Assembly: GCA_012955965.1 (NCBI GenBank)
Contig: JABBZI010000020.1
Coordinates: forward strand, 1 to 64,000
Direction of reading: 5' to 3'
DNA from: Clostridioides difficile
GTDB taxonomy: Bacteria > Bacillota > Clostridia > Peptostreptococcales > Peptostreptococcaceae
DNA length: 64,000 bases
Position numbers and translations under genes: made by a program. This document shows, piece by piece, positions 8,281-18,032 of the stretch. The stretch's first letter is position 1. Each line of letters opens with the position of its first letter. Below the pieces are notes generated by a model that worked only from the letters and a program-made list of their open reading frames with translations, was not told the origin of the DNA and searched no databases.

Positions 8281-8467
8281 CTTTAGATAATCATAAATAA
8301 CATCTTTCATATCTATTTATATTCTTTGGATAATCATAAATAACATTTTTCATATTTTAAGCTATTTTTTAATAATATATTTAATCTTTATTACTCTTTT
8401 TTAATACTTATAAATAATATATTTTATATCTATATTTTTGCTTTTATCATACATAAATAATATAATT
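8281..8467. repeat. Degenerate direct repeats between the T-box promoter and the helicase gene
   Basis: Two near-identical 32-bp units start CTTTRGATAATCATAAATAA at 8281 and 8334 (two differences). Two weaker copies that keep the CTTTT..ATAAATAA pattern start near 8396 and 8441. Spacing is about 45-62 bp. They sit in a 305-bp gene-free AT-rich stretch (8221-8525) after the helicase stop. I see no ORF, inverted ends or transposase, so this looks like a decaying local duplication. Confidence 0.6.
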
Positions 8468-8525
8468 ATTACTAACTAATACCCCTAATAATATGTTTTC
8501 TGTCTATCTAAGTTTTAATTTTAAA

Positions 8526-10592
8526 TTAAATAATATACATTATGTTCTTCAATAAGCAAGTTTTCAAGTCTAAAATTCGTTCCCTATCTTTAAACTTTAT
8601 TGTAGACATAATTCCATCTTTTTTAATTATTTCTCCTTCATGAAATTTTTTATGATATACTTTGTCACCTACACCAATACTGTCAATTTCTTTTTTAGTT
8701 GGAGATTTTATATCATTGATAAACAGTGATTTATCAACTTTTTTACCATATTTATTTAAGGTAGAGCTTATACATAATTTTTCTTCAGCTCTTGTAATAG
8801 CAACATACATAAGTCGTCTTTCTTCTTCTAATTGTTCTTCTTTTTTCTCTTCCTTACAAATATCATATGACTTTTCATGAGGTATTGTTCCTTCATTTAC
8901 ACCTATAATATAAACATTTCTAAATTCTAATCCTTTTGCACTATGCATAGTTGTAAATATGACACCATCAGTCTGCTTATTCTTATTATTTTCCATTAAC
9001 TCAGTCTTTACTCTATCAATATGCTCTAAAAACTCTGTTACAGTATTAAAGTTTGTAGCTGAACTTTCAAGTTCATTCAATATCTCTACAAGACCATTTG
9101 TCTTTATTTTTCTATTACTACAATAATCTAAGACATATCTATCATAATCAAGACTAGTTCTAATATAAGATATTGCATTTTTAGGATTTAAAGTATTTAA
9201 ATAACTTAAGTCTATTTCTAAATCAGTTATTGTTTTGATTTGTTTAGGATGAAGATTACATTTGTTTATTAGTGCTGTTATAAAATCTTTTTCATCCTTA
9301 ACCATATTTACACTATCTTTAGATATATATCTAAATGGCTTATTTATAATTCTCAACCAATCTTTATTTGACTTTGGATTAATACCTATTCTTAAATATG
9401 CTAGTATATCCTGACTTGCCCAATGGTCGTATATTGTGATTACTGAATCTTTCACTACAAAAGGAATCCTCATATCCATAAATACATCCACTAATGCTCT
9501 TGACTGTATATTAGTTCTATAAATCACTGCAAAGTCTGAATACTCTACATAATCTTTTTTTATTTCGTCAATTATTTCCTTGGCAATATGTAAAGATTCC
9601 TCCTCTGAATCATGTGGACAAATATAGCTCACACTTCCTCCACTACCCTGACTACACTTAATGATTTTTTCATATCTATTTTTATTTTTTTCTATAAGTC
9701 TATTTGCAGTATGTACTATCTCACTTTTAGACCTGTAATTTACATCTAATATTATCTTTTTAGTATTATTGAAATATCTTTCAAATTCCAACAAAAAGTC
9801 TGGTCTTGCTCCTCTAAAACCATATATACTTTGGTCTTCATCTCCAACAGCAAATATATTGTTTAAAGGATTAGAAATTAACTTTAAAACTTCAAACTGT
9901 ACTTTATTTATATCTTGAAATTCATCTATCAGTATATATTTATATACATTCCTAACCATCTCTAATGCAGACTTATTGTTTAAAAGCAAATAATAAGTTT
10001 TTATAAGCATGTCATCAAAATCAATTTTATTAACTTTAGATTTTTGTTCTTCATATAAATTATACACCTTCAAAAACTCATCTTTTGTCAGTACCTCTGA
10101 ATTAAAGTCATTTTTATCCATAAGTTCATTTTTTACATAAGAAATTTCATTTATAACTTGCCCTACATTCTCATCATCATCAGCATTTTCTATATTTAAA
10201 CTCTTTAGTATTGCCTTGATTGTTATTCGCTTTGCTTTCTCATCAAATATGCTATCTAAATTGTACCTTTCAAAGTATCTTAGAATCTTAAAAAATACAG
10301 AGTGAAAAGTACCATAAGTTACCTTATTAAGCCTTATATCATCACTTAAACTTAAGGCTCTATTTTTCATCTCTATTGAAGATGCTTTGGTAAAACTTAT
10401 TGCTAAAATTCTTGTTGGTGCTATGTTTTTGTTTACTACCATATGGGCTATTCTATATGTAATTACTCTTGTCTTACCTGAACCAGGCCCTGCAAGTATC
10501 ATGCAAGGCCCATCTATATGTTCAACTGCTTCTAATTGATTTTCATTTAATTTTCTTATATCTATATTTGTTGTGATTATTAGCTCCACCAC
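8526..10592 (-). CDS. UvrD/PcrA-type superfamily 1A DNA helicase
   Basis: A 688-residue ATP-dependent 3'-5' DNA helicase. It begins with the family Q-motif (LNENQLEAVEH), then Walker A GPGSGKTRVITYR, Walker B ILIDEFQDINK, GDEDQSIYGFRGA (motif III), VNYRSKSEIV (IV), TMHSAKGLEF (V) and VAITRAEEKL (VI). It is somewhat shorter than housekeeping PcrA (about 730-750 aa), so it may be a paralogue; the C-terminal tail still holds a Tudor-like segment (GVGDKVYHKKFHEGEII) as in PcrA. The start is uncertain: the frame opens with GTG GTG at 10592/10589 and no clear ribosome binding site precedes it. It appears to stand alone. Confidence 0.9.
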   Translation of the reverse strand: MVELIITTNIDIRKLNENQLEAVEHIDGPCMILAGPGSGKTRVITYRIAHMVVNKNIAPTRILAISFTKASSIEMKNRALSLSDDIRLNKVTYGTFHSVFFKILRYFERYNLDSIFDEKAKRITIKAILKSLNIENADDDENVGQVINEISYVKNELMDKNDFNSEVLTKDEFLKVYNLYEEQKSKVNKIDFDDMLIKTYYLLLNNKSALEMVRNVYKYILIDEFQDINKVQFEVLKLISNPLNNIFAVGDEDQSIYGFRGARPDFLLEFERYFNNTKKIILDVNYRSKSEIVHTANRLIEKNKNRYEKIIKCSQGSGGSVSYICPHDSEEESLHIAKEIIDEIKKDYVEYSDFAVIYRTNIQSRALVDVFMDMRIPFVVKDSVITIYDHWASQDILAYLRIGINPKSNKDWLRIINKPFRYISKDSVNMVKDEKDFITALINKCNLHPKQIKTITDLEIDLSYLNTLNPKNAISYIRTSLDYDRYVLDYCSNRKIKTNGLVEILNELESSATNFNTVTEFLEHIDRVKTELMENNKNKQTDGVIFTTMHSAKGLEFRNVYIIGVNEGTIPHEKSYDICKEEKKEEQLEEERRLMYVAITRAEEKLCISSTLNKYGKKVDKSLFINDIKSPTKKEIDSIGVGDKVYHKKFHEGEIIKKDGIMSTIKFKDRERILDLKTCLLKNIMYII

Positions 10593-10668
10593 CCTAATTT
10601 ATAATTATATTATTTTCTTTTTAATTATAAACCAAAAGTTCATAAAAATACATGTAATTTTTCCTCTA

Positions 10669-13600
10669 TTAAATCACACTATTCCTATTTTCATGACACA
10701 TCTTGAGCTCTTTTTTAATTTCATCACTTATATCTTCAGGTACGAATGATGGTTTACTAATATAATATCCCTGCATATAATCTGTTCCAAGATTAATTAA
10801 TGTCTCCATCTCACTTTTAGTCTCTACACCTTCCGCTATTACTTTAATATTTCTTTCATTAGAGTATGAGATAAGATTTTTTAGTATTTTCTGTCTGTCT
10901 TCATCCTTATCAATACCTCTTACAATAGACATATCAATCTTTACATAATTTGGCATTATATATAATAATACAGCCTCTCCATTGTAACCTGTTCCAAAGT
11001 CATCCAAAGCAATCTCTATATTCCAATGATTTATATAAGATTTCTTTTTCTCAATAAAATCTTCATTAATTTTATCATTTTCTGTTATTTCTAATACAAC
11101 TCTATTTAAATAATCGCCATATAAATCCTCAATTTCTTCAAAATCAACTTTTGATAGGTTATTATTTGGAATAGAATTTAAAAATAATTTACAATCTCCA
11201 AACTTCTCTTTGTATCTTTTAAATGATTTAAGTGCTTTAAACCATGTAATACGCTCAATTTGATACAACTTAGATTGTGAACGAGCCAATCTAATAACAT
11301 CCACTGGAGAACTAAAAGTTTTTATTTTAGGTCTCATAAGTGCTTCATATGCAAAAACTTTTCCTTCACAACCTACAATAGCTTGAAATGCATATTCAAC
11401 AAGTTGTCCATCAATCAATTTATTTAACTCTTCTCTATTACTCAATAAGAATGAATCCTTATTATATATATTAATATCAAACTCACTGACTTCACCCTTG
11501 ATTGTATTTTTAATTTGATACATAGCAAAATCTGCATATCTCATTAATTCGTCATAATTACTTGAATCATAAGGATACCAAGAAATTCCAGCTGATGCCC
11601 TTATTTTAAATTCTGTTCCATCATGAAGTTTTAATAATGTATTACTCATTTGTGTCTTAACAGAATTAATAATATCTCTTATACTATCTTTACTTTCATA
11701 TCCATATAGAAATACATAAAACTCGTCACCTGAAAGCCTAGAAACTATACCATTCCATGATATAAACTTTTTAAGTATACCTGCTGCACATCTAATGTAT
11801 TCATCACCAGCATCATGTCCATATGTATCATTGATATATTTTAAATTATCTAAGTCCCACATAACAAAGGCTGCTACCTTAAGTTCATCTTTGTTTTTAA
11901 ATTTTTCCTGTATCTGTGAGTAAAATGCTCTTCTATTTAAAAGATTAGTTAAAATATCAAAATCTCTTTCATATTCTATTTTCCTTTTCTCAACAAATTC
12001 TTTTGTGACATCAACAACAACACCGAGAACTTTTGTCTCATCTTCAACAATATTTAGTCTTACCCACTTAGACTTTTTATCTTCAGATTCAAATTTATAT
12101 ATATATGTATTTTCCGTTTCATAACTTTCTTGTAAATATGTATCTAGCTTTTTCAATTTTTTAAGGAACTTATCTTTTCTCATATAACCATATTCTCGAA
12201 ATCCTTTTTCTGTAATAAATACATTAAAAAATCCTTTTGTACAAAAAACATTATCTGCATTTTTATATAATTCAAAAGCTCCAATAGGCATATCTACCAT
12301 CTCAATAATCTGTGACAATTTTGAAGAAGAGTCTGCCACATTAGCACTGAGTAGCTCTATAGCAGAAGATAATTCGTCTATTTCAGATATATTTATTTTA
12401 TCAAGATTTACTGGTTTTGATGGGTTACTATTTCTAACCTTTTTAGCCAAAAGAACAATTGGTTTTGTAAATAAACTTGATGCTATATAAATACCTACAA
12501 GTCCTATTGCTAAAGAAATTGCAATAGAAATTATAACCAACCTCTCAACTCTTTTTGAAAAAGACAAAAGACTTTTTTCTTCAATAATTCCCAAAAGAGC
12601 CCAACGTTCATTTTCAAATGGAGTATTAGAATTATATAAATCTAGATATTGTACACTAGCATAAATATTGCCAACACTACAATTCTCATCTTCATCTTTG
12701 ATTTTATATATATTCTTATAAGATTCTTTCTGCTCTAAATTAGAATGTAAACCATCCCAAAACTTTTCTTTTAATGAATATCCATTTGAAACTACATTTT
12801 CAAATGCCATGTCATCATTTCTATCTACACCTAAAATATAATTACCTTTTTTATTTCCATTTATCTCTGCATATGGTAATAATTCGCTCATATAGTTTAT
12901 ACTTAAATCTATTCCAAGTACTCCATACACAGTTCCATCTTCATAAATAAGAGGAACTGAATATGTCATAACCTTATCACCTGCATTTGTTAATAAAAAC
13001 TGACTTCCCCAATATCCTAAATTAGAACTTGATACATTTGGATTATTCAGTGCTGCTCTAAATGGCTTATAAAAAAAATTATCTCTTTCCTGCTTATTTT
13101 CACTTTTAAATGAAAATTTGGGAGCCCAATAACTATCCATAGATATTCCAAAATTTCTTGCTATATCTGATGACCCTCTCTCAATTAACAAATCAGAATT
13201 ATCATTTGGGTTAAATTTAGGGTCTAAATCTCTTATGTACAATCCAGTCTTACTTATTTCACCTTTACTATTAATAGAATCATCTTTAATGTTTTTATTA
13301 CTTAAAACTATAAAAGAACCTGTAACAGAATTTTTTCTCAAAAGATATATCAAATTGCTTGATATATTTTTTATAATCTCTTTGTCAATTTCTTCATTAT
13401 CACCTACATCTTTGATTGAAACATTATTTTCATCCAAGATTTTTTTTACAGACGAATTAATTGCGGATTCCGTTTCACTTGTTTTTGACCATCTTTGTAA
13501 CATCTCATTTTGTATATAGTTTTTTCGATTAATTACTCTTTCATTTAAAATGTCAAATGAATTGTCATTTAACTTCTTAATAGTTCCTCCCCATAAAATT

Positions 13601-13698
13601 GTGGCACAAAATAAACTTGTTTGAATTAGCATAACAATAATTAGGGGAAATATCATCTTTTTCATTATTGAATTATTTTTTTTTAGATTGTTTTCCAT
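10669..13698 (-). CDS. Membrane GGDEF-EAL cyclic-di-GMP signalling protein
   Basis: About 1009 residues. Order of parts: one membrane helix (about 15-40), a large extracellular Cache-like sensor to about 380, a second helix near 390-410, a HAMP-like linker, a PAS-like segment (about 470-570), a GGDEF domain and a C-terminal EAL domain. The cyclase signature reads SGDEF in place of GGDEF. The EAL side is intact in its key motifs (YEALMRP, LEITEN, DDFGTGY, AEGVET, MQGYYISKP), so phosphodiesterase activity is the safer prediction. ATG 13698 is chosen because GGTGGAATAAGT precedes it; the frame is open to 13725. The solute-binding lipoprotein gene ends about 52 bp upstream, so the two should form an operon. 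Confidence 0.9.
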   Translation of the reverse strand: MENNLKKNNSIMKKMIFPLIIVMLIQTSLFCATILWGGTIKKLNDNSFDILNERVINRKNYIQNEMLQRWSKTSETESAINSSVKKILDENNVSIKDVGDNEEIDKEIIKNISSNLIYLLRKNSVTGSFIVLSNKNIKDDSINSKGEISKTGLYIRDLDPKFNPNDNSDLLIERGSSDIARNFGISMDSYWAPKFSFKSENKQERDNFFYKPFRAALNNPNVSSSNLGYWGSQFLLTNAGDKVMTYSVPLIYEDGTVYGVLGIDLSINYMSELLPYAEINGNKKGNYILGVDRNDDMAFENVVSNGYSLKEKFWDGLHSNLEQKESYKNIYKIKDEDENCSVGNIYASVQYLDLYNSNTPFENERWALLGIIEEKSLLSFSKRVERLVIISIAISLAIGLVGIYIASSLFTKPIVLLAKKVRNSNPSKPVNLDKINISEIDELSSAIELLSANVADSSSKLSQIIEMVDMPIGAFELYKNADNVFCTKGFFNVFITEKGFREYGYMRKDKFLKKLKKLDTYLQESYETENTYIYKFESEDKKSKWVRLNIVEDETKVLGVVVDVTKEFVEKRKIEYERDFDILTNLLNRRAFYSQIQEKFKNKDELKVAAFVMWDLDNLKYINDTYGHDAGDEYIRCAAGILKKFISWNGIVSRLSGDEFYVFLYGYESKDSIRDIINSVKTQMSNTLLKLHDGTEFKIRASAGISWYPYDSSNYDELMRYADFAMYQIKNTIKGEVSEFDINIYNKDSFLLSNREELNKLIDGQLVEYAFQAIVGCEGKVFAYEALMRPKIKTFSSPVDVIRLARSQSKLYQIERITWFKALKSFKRYKEKFGDCKLFLNSIPNNNLSKVDFEEIEDLYGDYLNRVVLEITENDKINEDFIEKKKSYINHWNIEIALDDFGTGYNGEAVLLYIMPNYVKIDMSIVRGIDKDEDRQKILKNLISYSNERNIKVIAEGVETKSEMETLINLGTDYMQGYYISKPSFVPEDISDEIKKELKMCHENRNSVI

Positions 13699-13750
13699 AC
13701 TTATTCCACCTATACCTTTGTGCATGTCGACACACTAACCGCCAATTCAC

Positions 13751-15211
13751 CTACTCTTTTGTAACATTTTCAAGCTCAGCCTTAAAGTCTTTAAACCAAG
13801 TTTCAAAATTCTTATCATTATTAAATTGTGCTACTGCATCCTTTTTAGAAGTTCCATTTTTTATTAATTCATTTATTTTATTTAAATCTTCCTTAGCTTT
13901 GTCAAGCATTGAATATTCAAGAACTTGTCTAGCTTTAGTTCCACCATCAAAGGCTTTATTAGTATATAAATTACAACTATTAATTTGTTCAATAGATGAA
14001 ACTAATGAGCCTTCAACTTTATTTGATACCTTTAAATCATCTTCTTTCATAACTTCTTTTATAATATCTAAATCATTTGTTTTTTTCTTTACTGGCAAGT
14101 ATCCAGAAGCAATAGAGAATTTTATATTAGGCTCTTTATCTGTAAACCATTTTAAGAATTCCACTGATGCATATTCTTCTTCTTTAGTAGATTTTGTTAC
14201 AGCCATTCCTGCACCTTGTTGTACAGCGTATTTTTCTTTATCTTTAAAACGTGGAGCTTGAAAAATGGATGTTTCAATCTTATAACTCTCATTGTCATTT
14301 AACATTACTCTATCTGGGAAGTATGCTGCTCCTGAGCTAGAACCAACAAGAGCTAGTATATCTCCTGTTTTTGCATCATCAGAACGAAACTTACCATAAG
14401 ATGCAAAATATCCATTTATATATGGTACATAGAAATTATCCCATAATTTCCTCATAACTTTTTCATCAACGTTTAATGTAACCTTTCCATCTTTAACAGA
14501 AAAAAGTTCTACTCCTAATTGCTTACTTCCTATAATAATATAATTTGCTAAAGCATCTCTTCCAAAAAACGCTTTACCATCGTTAGGCTCTTTTGTTAAA
14601 CTATCTGTCCATTCATAATATTTTTTTGATATTTCTGTTAATCCCTCTATTGTCTTTATATCATCTATATTTGAATTTGTAGCTTTGGCAAATTTATCCC
14701 AATCAGTCTTATTTATCATCAAAATCTCAGTTGATTTTGCAATTGGAAAAAGTTTAAACTCATCATTAGAGTTTATTCTACCCTCTTCTACATATTCTTC
14801 TATATACTCATTTAATTCATCTTTACTTATATATTGGTCCATATCCACTAGTAATCCTAATTTGTCCATTTCATAGGCAGTATCTGAGTATGCTGCAAAT
14901 ATATTTGGTACCTCTTCAGAACCAACCTTTTTATTCGCGGAATCTAAAACCTTTCCTGACAAATCAACCACATTACCTTGACTAAACGCTTCAACAATAA
15001 TTCCTTTTTCAGCACCTACAGTGTCATTAAATTCCTTAACAAGCTTATCAAAAGCCATTTTTTGCTGTCCATTATAATAATGCCAAATTTCTATTGATGT
15101 CGGATTCTCTGGGTCTAGCTTATAATTATCTTCCTTTTTTAAACTACATCCTGTAAGTAATAAAACAATCATTGATGTGATAATTAATTTTGCAAACTTA
15201 CACCTATTCAT
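13751..15211 (-). CDS. Family 1 extracellular solute-binding lipoprotein
   Basis: A 486-residue lipoprotein of the sugar-type (SBP_bac_1) binding protein family. The signal peptide ends in VLLLTGC; the mature part shows SIEIWHYYNGQQKMAFDKLVKEF, the standard first strand-helix of this family, and a C-terminal YASVEFLKWFTDKEPN helix region. No permease or ATPase gene is near. Instead, the next gene codes for a membrane GGDEF-EAL protein with an extracellular sensor domain, so the lipoprotein may present a ligand to that sensor rather than feed a transporter; this is inference. It could alternatively serve an ABC transporter encoded elsewhere. A GAAGGAG site precedes the ATG. A TATAAT box near 15263 with a weak -35 may be the promoter. 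Confidence 0.85.
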   Translation of the reverse strand: MNRCKFAKLIITSMIVLLLTGCSLKKEDNYKLDPENPTSIEIWHYYNGQQKMAFDKLVKEFNDTVGAEKGIIVEAFSQGNVVDLSGKVLDSANKKVGSEEVPNIFAAYSDTAYEMDKLGLLVDMDQYISKDELNEYIEEYVEEGRINSNDEFKLFPIAKSTEILMINKTDWDKFAKATNSNIDDIKTIEGLTEISKKYYEWTDSLTKEPNDGKAFFGRDALANYIIIGSKQLGVELFSVKDGKVTLNVDEKVMRKLWDNFYVPYINGYFASYGKFRSDDAKTGDILALVGSSSGAAYFPDRVMLNDNESYKIETSIFQAPRFKDKEKYAVQQGAGMAVTKSTKEEEYASVEFLKWFTDKEPNIKFSIASGYLPVKKKTNDLDIIKEVMKEDDLKVSNKVEGSLVSSIEQINSCNLYTNKAFDGGTKARQVLEYSMLDKAKEDLNKINELIKNGTSKKDAVAQFNNDKNFETWFKDFKAELENVTKE

Positions 15212-15303
15212 AAAATCTACTCCTTCAAATTTATAAAATTTATAATAGCATTAAAACTGCAACTTCACTATTTATATTAATTATAGAACGTTTACTGATA
15301 TAT

Positions 15304-15678
15304 TTAAACAGGATTAACAACATATTTAAAAGCAATTAAGAAACATATAATTACAAATATTGAAAATAAAGCTTTTACATAATTTTTATTTCTAAATGCA
15401 CCAAACGATACTAGACCTTGCTGTATAGCTACTGTAATCACTAAAAGTATCATTATTATATTAAGTTGAACTAATTTAAATAAATAAAGCAAAGAAAATA
15501 TTACTAAAAGAACACATAATACAATGCTAGACTTATTGATAATATCATCAATTTTATCTACCTTTTTAGAATTTTTATTAGTTTCTTTTAATTTTTCTTT
15601 ATTTAAAGTCTCAACTTTTTTGTTATACCTTTGTCTTGTTTTATCTTTATACTTTGTGTTTTTATTCTTATTACTCAT
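15304..15678 (-). CDS. Small membrane protein with a Lys-rich N-terminus, unknown function
   Basis: A 124-residue protein I do not recognise. The first 50 residues are very basic and hydrophilic (many Lys/Asn), followed by three hydrophobic segments (IVLCVLLVIFSLLYLF, LNIIMILLVITVAIQQG and ALFSIFVIICFLIAFKYVV) that should span the membrane. The frame runs to 15690, but GGTGAGGGAACAA is a good ribosome binding site for ATG 15678 (MSNKNK). It is about 93 bp upstream of the solute-binding lipoprotein gene on the same strand, whose putative promoter overlaps its 3' end. The function is unknown. Confidence 0.7.
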   Translation of the reverse strand: MSNKNKNTKYKDKTRQRYNKKVETLNKEKLKETNKNSKKVDKIDDIINKSSIVLCVLLVIFSLLYLFKLVQLNIIMILLVITVAIQQGLVSFGAFRNKNYVKALFSIFVIICFLIAFKYVVNPV

Positions 15679-15806
15679 TTGTTCCCTCACCCTCTATTAA
15701 AATTTTTTAAATTGAGTTTTTTATCGTTTAAACATTTATATATTTAAGATACCATATATTCTTCCAAAAAGGTAACTTACTGTTCATCTATTTTTAGTTT
15801 TTGCAT

Positions 15807-15851
15807 AAAAAAACTATCTCTTTTTAGAAATAATTCTTTACTGAGATAGTT
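15807..15851 (-). terminator. Terminator of the motAB operon
   Basis: AACTATCTC/GAGATAGTT arms (15812-15820 and 15843-15851) close a 22-nt loop, with seven A on the plus strand giving a U run in the minus transcript. It lies eight bases past the motB stop. Confidence 0.8.
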
Positions 15852-15858
15852 CATTTAA

Positions 15859-16599
15859 CTATTTATTTTCACCAACATTTTCTACATTATCATATTTACT
15901 ATCAACTAAAACTATATCAACTCTTCTATTTTTTGACCTACCATCTTGAGATGAATTTTCTGCTATTGGTCTGAATTCGCCATACCCTACAGCAGACAAC
16001 TTATCTGGTGCTATACCTGCATTGTCAATAAGAAGTTGAACAACATTAGTTGCTCTCATAACTGATAAATCCCAGTTTGATTTAAACTCAGAATTTTTTA
16101 TAGACATGTTGTCTGTATGACCTTCTACCCTTATGTAACTATTCATTTCATTTAACATCTTACCTATTTGAATAATCTTATCTCTAGAATTATTCTTTAC
16201 GACTGCTTTTCCAGTATCAAATAATATGGTATCTTTAAGACTTATTACCAGCCCTCTATCTTGAGCCTTTAATGATACAGAATTAGACATGCCATTTTCA
16301 TTTAAATACTTCTGAATTTCCTCTCCAACTTTTTTAAATTCAGCATTTTGCAAACTATCTAAATTACTACTTCCTGGTTCAACTACTGGTTCCATTTGGC
16401 TCTTACCACCTTCAATAACCCCAGAAGAACCACCAAACGCAGAATTTAGAGATTCAGATAATTGTTTATATTTCTCTGCATCAACATTACTCATAGAATA
16501 CATTATGACAAAGAAAATCATAAGTAGTGTTATGAGGTCTGAATAAGTTAAAAGCCATCGCTCATTGTTTTCTTCTTTTTCATCTTCATCATGTAACAT
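15859..16599 (-). CDS. motB: Flagellar stator protein MotB
   Basis: A 246-residue MotB. The single N-terminal membrane helix (about 18-40) includes YSDLITLLMIFFVIMYS with the conserved ion-binding Asp. After a linker comes an OmpA-like peptidoglycan-binding domain with VEGHTDNMSIKNSEFKSNWD and the LSVMRATNVVQLLID helix. It anchors the stator to the wall and, with MotA, forms the ion channel that drives flagellar rotation. motA lies 21 bp upstream and a terminator follows, so motA-motB is a compact operon. The coupling ion cannot be decided with confidence from sequence. Confidence 0.95.
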   Translation of the reverse strand: MLHDEDEKEENNERWLLTYSDLITLLMIFFVIMYSMSNVDAEKYKQLSESLNSAFGGSSGVIEGGKSQMEPVVEPGSSNLDSLQNAEFKKVGEEIQKYLNENGMSNSVSLKAQDRGLVISLKDTILFDTGKAVVKNNSRDKIIQIGKMLNEMNSYIRVEGHTDNMSIKNSEFKSNWDLSVMRATNVVQLLIDNAGIAPDKLSAVGYGEFRPIAENSSQDGRSKNRRVDIVLVDSKYDNVENVGENK

Positions 16600-16620
16600 A
16601 AATATTCCATCCTTATTATA

Positions 16621-17409
16621 TTATTCAGTTCTACTATCATTTCCTTCAAGTTCAATTAATTCTTTTGAATTTAAAAATATTTTTAATTTTTCTGTCATTA
16701 AATTAGAATTATCCCCCTCAAGTATAGATAATATCGCTTCTATCACCAAAAGTCTTTCATTTATTTCTTGTTGATTTATAGCTTTAAGTTTTGATGCTAC
16801 TGGTATCCATATTAAATTGGCAGAACCAACACCATATAATGTAGCTAGAAATGCAACAGATATTTGAGGACCCAGCGCATCTGGATTACTCGAAAGATTA
16901 CCTAAAATATGTACTAACCCCATAACTGTACCTATTATCCCCAGTGTAGGTGCAAATCCCCCTGCTGAATCGAATATTGATATACCTTCTTTATGTCGCT
17001 TTGATGTTATTTGTATCTGTGATTCCAAAATATTTCTTATAGTCGCTGCATCAACTCCATCTACCATAAGTTCAAGTCCTTTTCTAATAAAGGGGTCTAG
17101 GTCATCATTCTCACTTATTTCTTTATCAATGCTAAGAAGACCCTCTTTTCTAGCTTTGATTGCAATTTCTTTAAAATAGATTATATTTTCTACGTTATTA
17201 GGTTTTTTATTTTTAAAAGCTAATAACATTATCTTTACTGACTTTTTAAACACAGGGAAGGGTGTTGAGGCTCCAACAGCCCCTATAGTTCCACCAAAAA
17301 CAACCAGTGCTGATGAAAATACAAATAATGCTCCAACATGTCCTCCATCAATAACAAAAGCAACCACTAAAGATGCTATTCCCACTATGAAAAAAATTAA
17401 AGTTGTCAT
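16621..17409 (-). CDS. motA: Flagellar stator protein MotA
   Basis: A 262-residue MotA/TolQ/ExbB-family stator protein with four membrane helices: two near the N-terminus and two after the cytoplasmic loop. The third helix carries GGFAPTLGIIGTVMGLVHIL and the fourth GVGSANLIWIPVASKLK, the regions that surround the MotB ion path. The cytoplasmic loop holds the charged torque-generating surface. It is first in the operon with motB, with an AAAGGAGGAAATAG ribosome binding site. tRNA-Ser lies about 95 bp upstream on the same strand. No other flagellar gene is in the window, which fits stator genes kept apart from the main flagellar locus. Confidence 0.94.
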   Translation of the reverse strand: MTTLIFFIVGIASLVVAFVIDGGHVGALFVFSSALVVFGGTIGAVGASTPFPVFKKSVKIMLLAFKNKKPNNVENIIYFKEIAIKARKEGLLSIDKEISENDDLDPFIRKGLELMVDGVDAATIRNILESQIQITSKRHKEGISIFDSAGGFAPTLGIIGTVMGLVHILGNLSSNPDALGPQISVAFLATLYGVGSANLIWIPVASKLKAINQQEINERLLVIEAILSILEGDNSNLMTEKLKIFLNSKELIELEGNDSRTE

Positions 17410-17504
17410 CTATTTCCTCCTTTCTCTAGTTCTTCTTTATAAATTACTTTTATTAATAGACACTACAAAAAGACTACCTTTTAACAAGAATAGCCTTTAA
17501 TAAT

Positions 17505-17595
17505 TGGCGGAGAAGGAGGGATTCGAACCCTCGCACCGGTTACCCAGCCTAATCCCTTAGCAGGGGATCCTCTTGAGCCACTTGAGTACTTCTCC
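17505..17595 (-). tRNA. tRNA-Ser (anticodon GCU)
   Basis: A 91-nt gene including an encoded CCA end. The acceptor stem GGAGAAG pairs with CTTCTCC, the anticodon loop reads CTGCTAA (anticodon GCT, for AGC/AGU serine codons), the long variable arm is typical of a class II serine tRNA, and the T arm has GGTTCGAATCC. I see no integrase or duplicated tRNA end beside it, so there is no sign of element integration here. Confidence 0.97.
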
Positions 17596-17745
17596 AGATT
17601 ATCTATACTAGTAAATTATATAATAAAATTATATTTTAGTCAATTATTTTGTAAAATTTAAGTTATTTAGAATTATTAAATATCTATTTTTACTTTTTTG
17701 TTTAAATGTAAGTTTCAAATAATGAATGTGTATTGTCTTCTATGA

Positions 17746-17931
17746 TTAGATAAGGAAGATGCTGATTTATTAGTTAGGAATGGTGTTTTTGGAGAAAGAC
17801 TAGAAGAAATATTATCTAATTATAATGTCACTTTAATATTTACTCTTAATGAAACTTTAACCGAATTTTTAGAAGATGACAATAAAATAGAAAGATATAG
17901 AGAATGTTCTGCTAGTAACTTTTCTTTTTAA
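17746..17931 (+). pseudogene. Remnant of a coding region (C-terminal fragment)
   Basis: An open stretch of 61 codons begins right after a TGA (17743-17745), has no start codon, and ends at TAA 17929. Its translation has normal protein composition, for example ADLLVRNGVFGERLEEILSN and NVTLIFTLNETLTEFLEDD, with good codon use for this genome, unlike the surrounding noise. I read it as the 3' end of a decayed gene. The family is not recognised. The intergenic DNA on both sides (17596-17745 and 17932-18032) shows nothing else. Confidence 0.5.
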
Positions 17932-18032
17932 TGCTCTTTAATCTTTATTGATTAAATTCTATAGAATATTAGTACAAATTGAATAGACTGATTTTTTAAA
18001 TTTTAATTTAACAAGTTATGTTTTTCATTTAA

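Noticed and set aside
8526-10592. Housekeeping PcrA
   Set aside because: The family is clear, but shorter length and an unclear start leave paralogue versus PcrA open, so no gene symbol was given.
17505-17745. tRNA-Ser as an integration site of a mobile element
   Set aside because: No integrase, no repeated tRNA 3' end, and the remnant gene lies on the 5' side of the tRNA.
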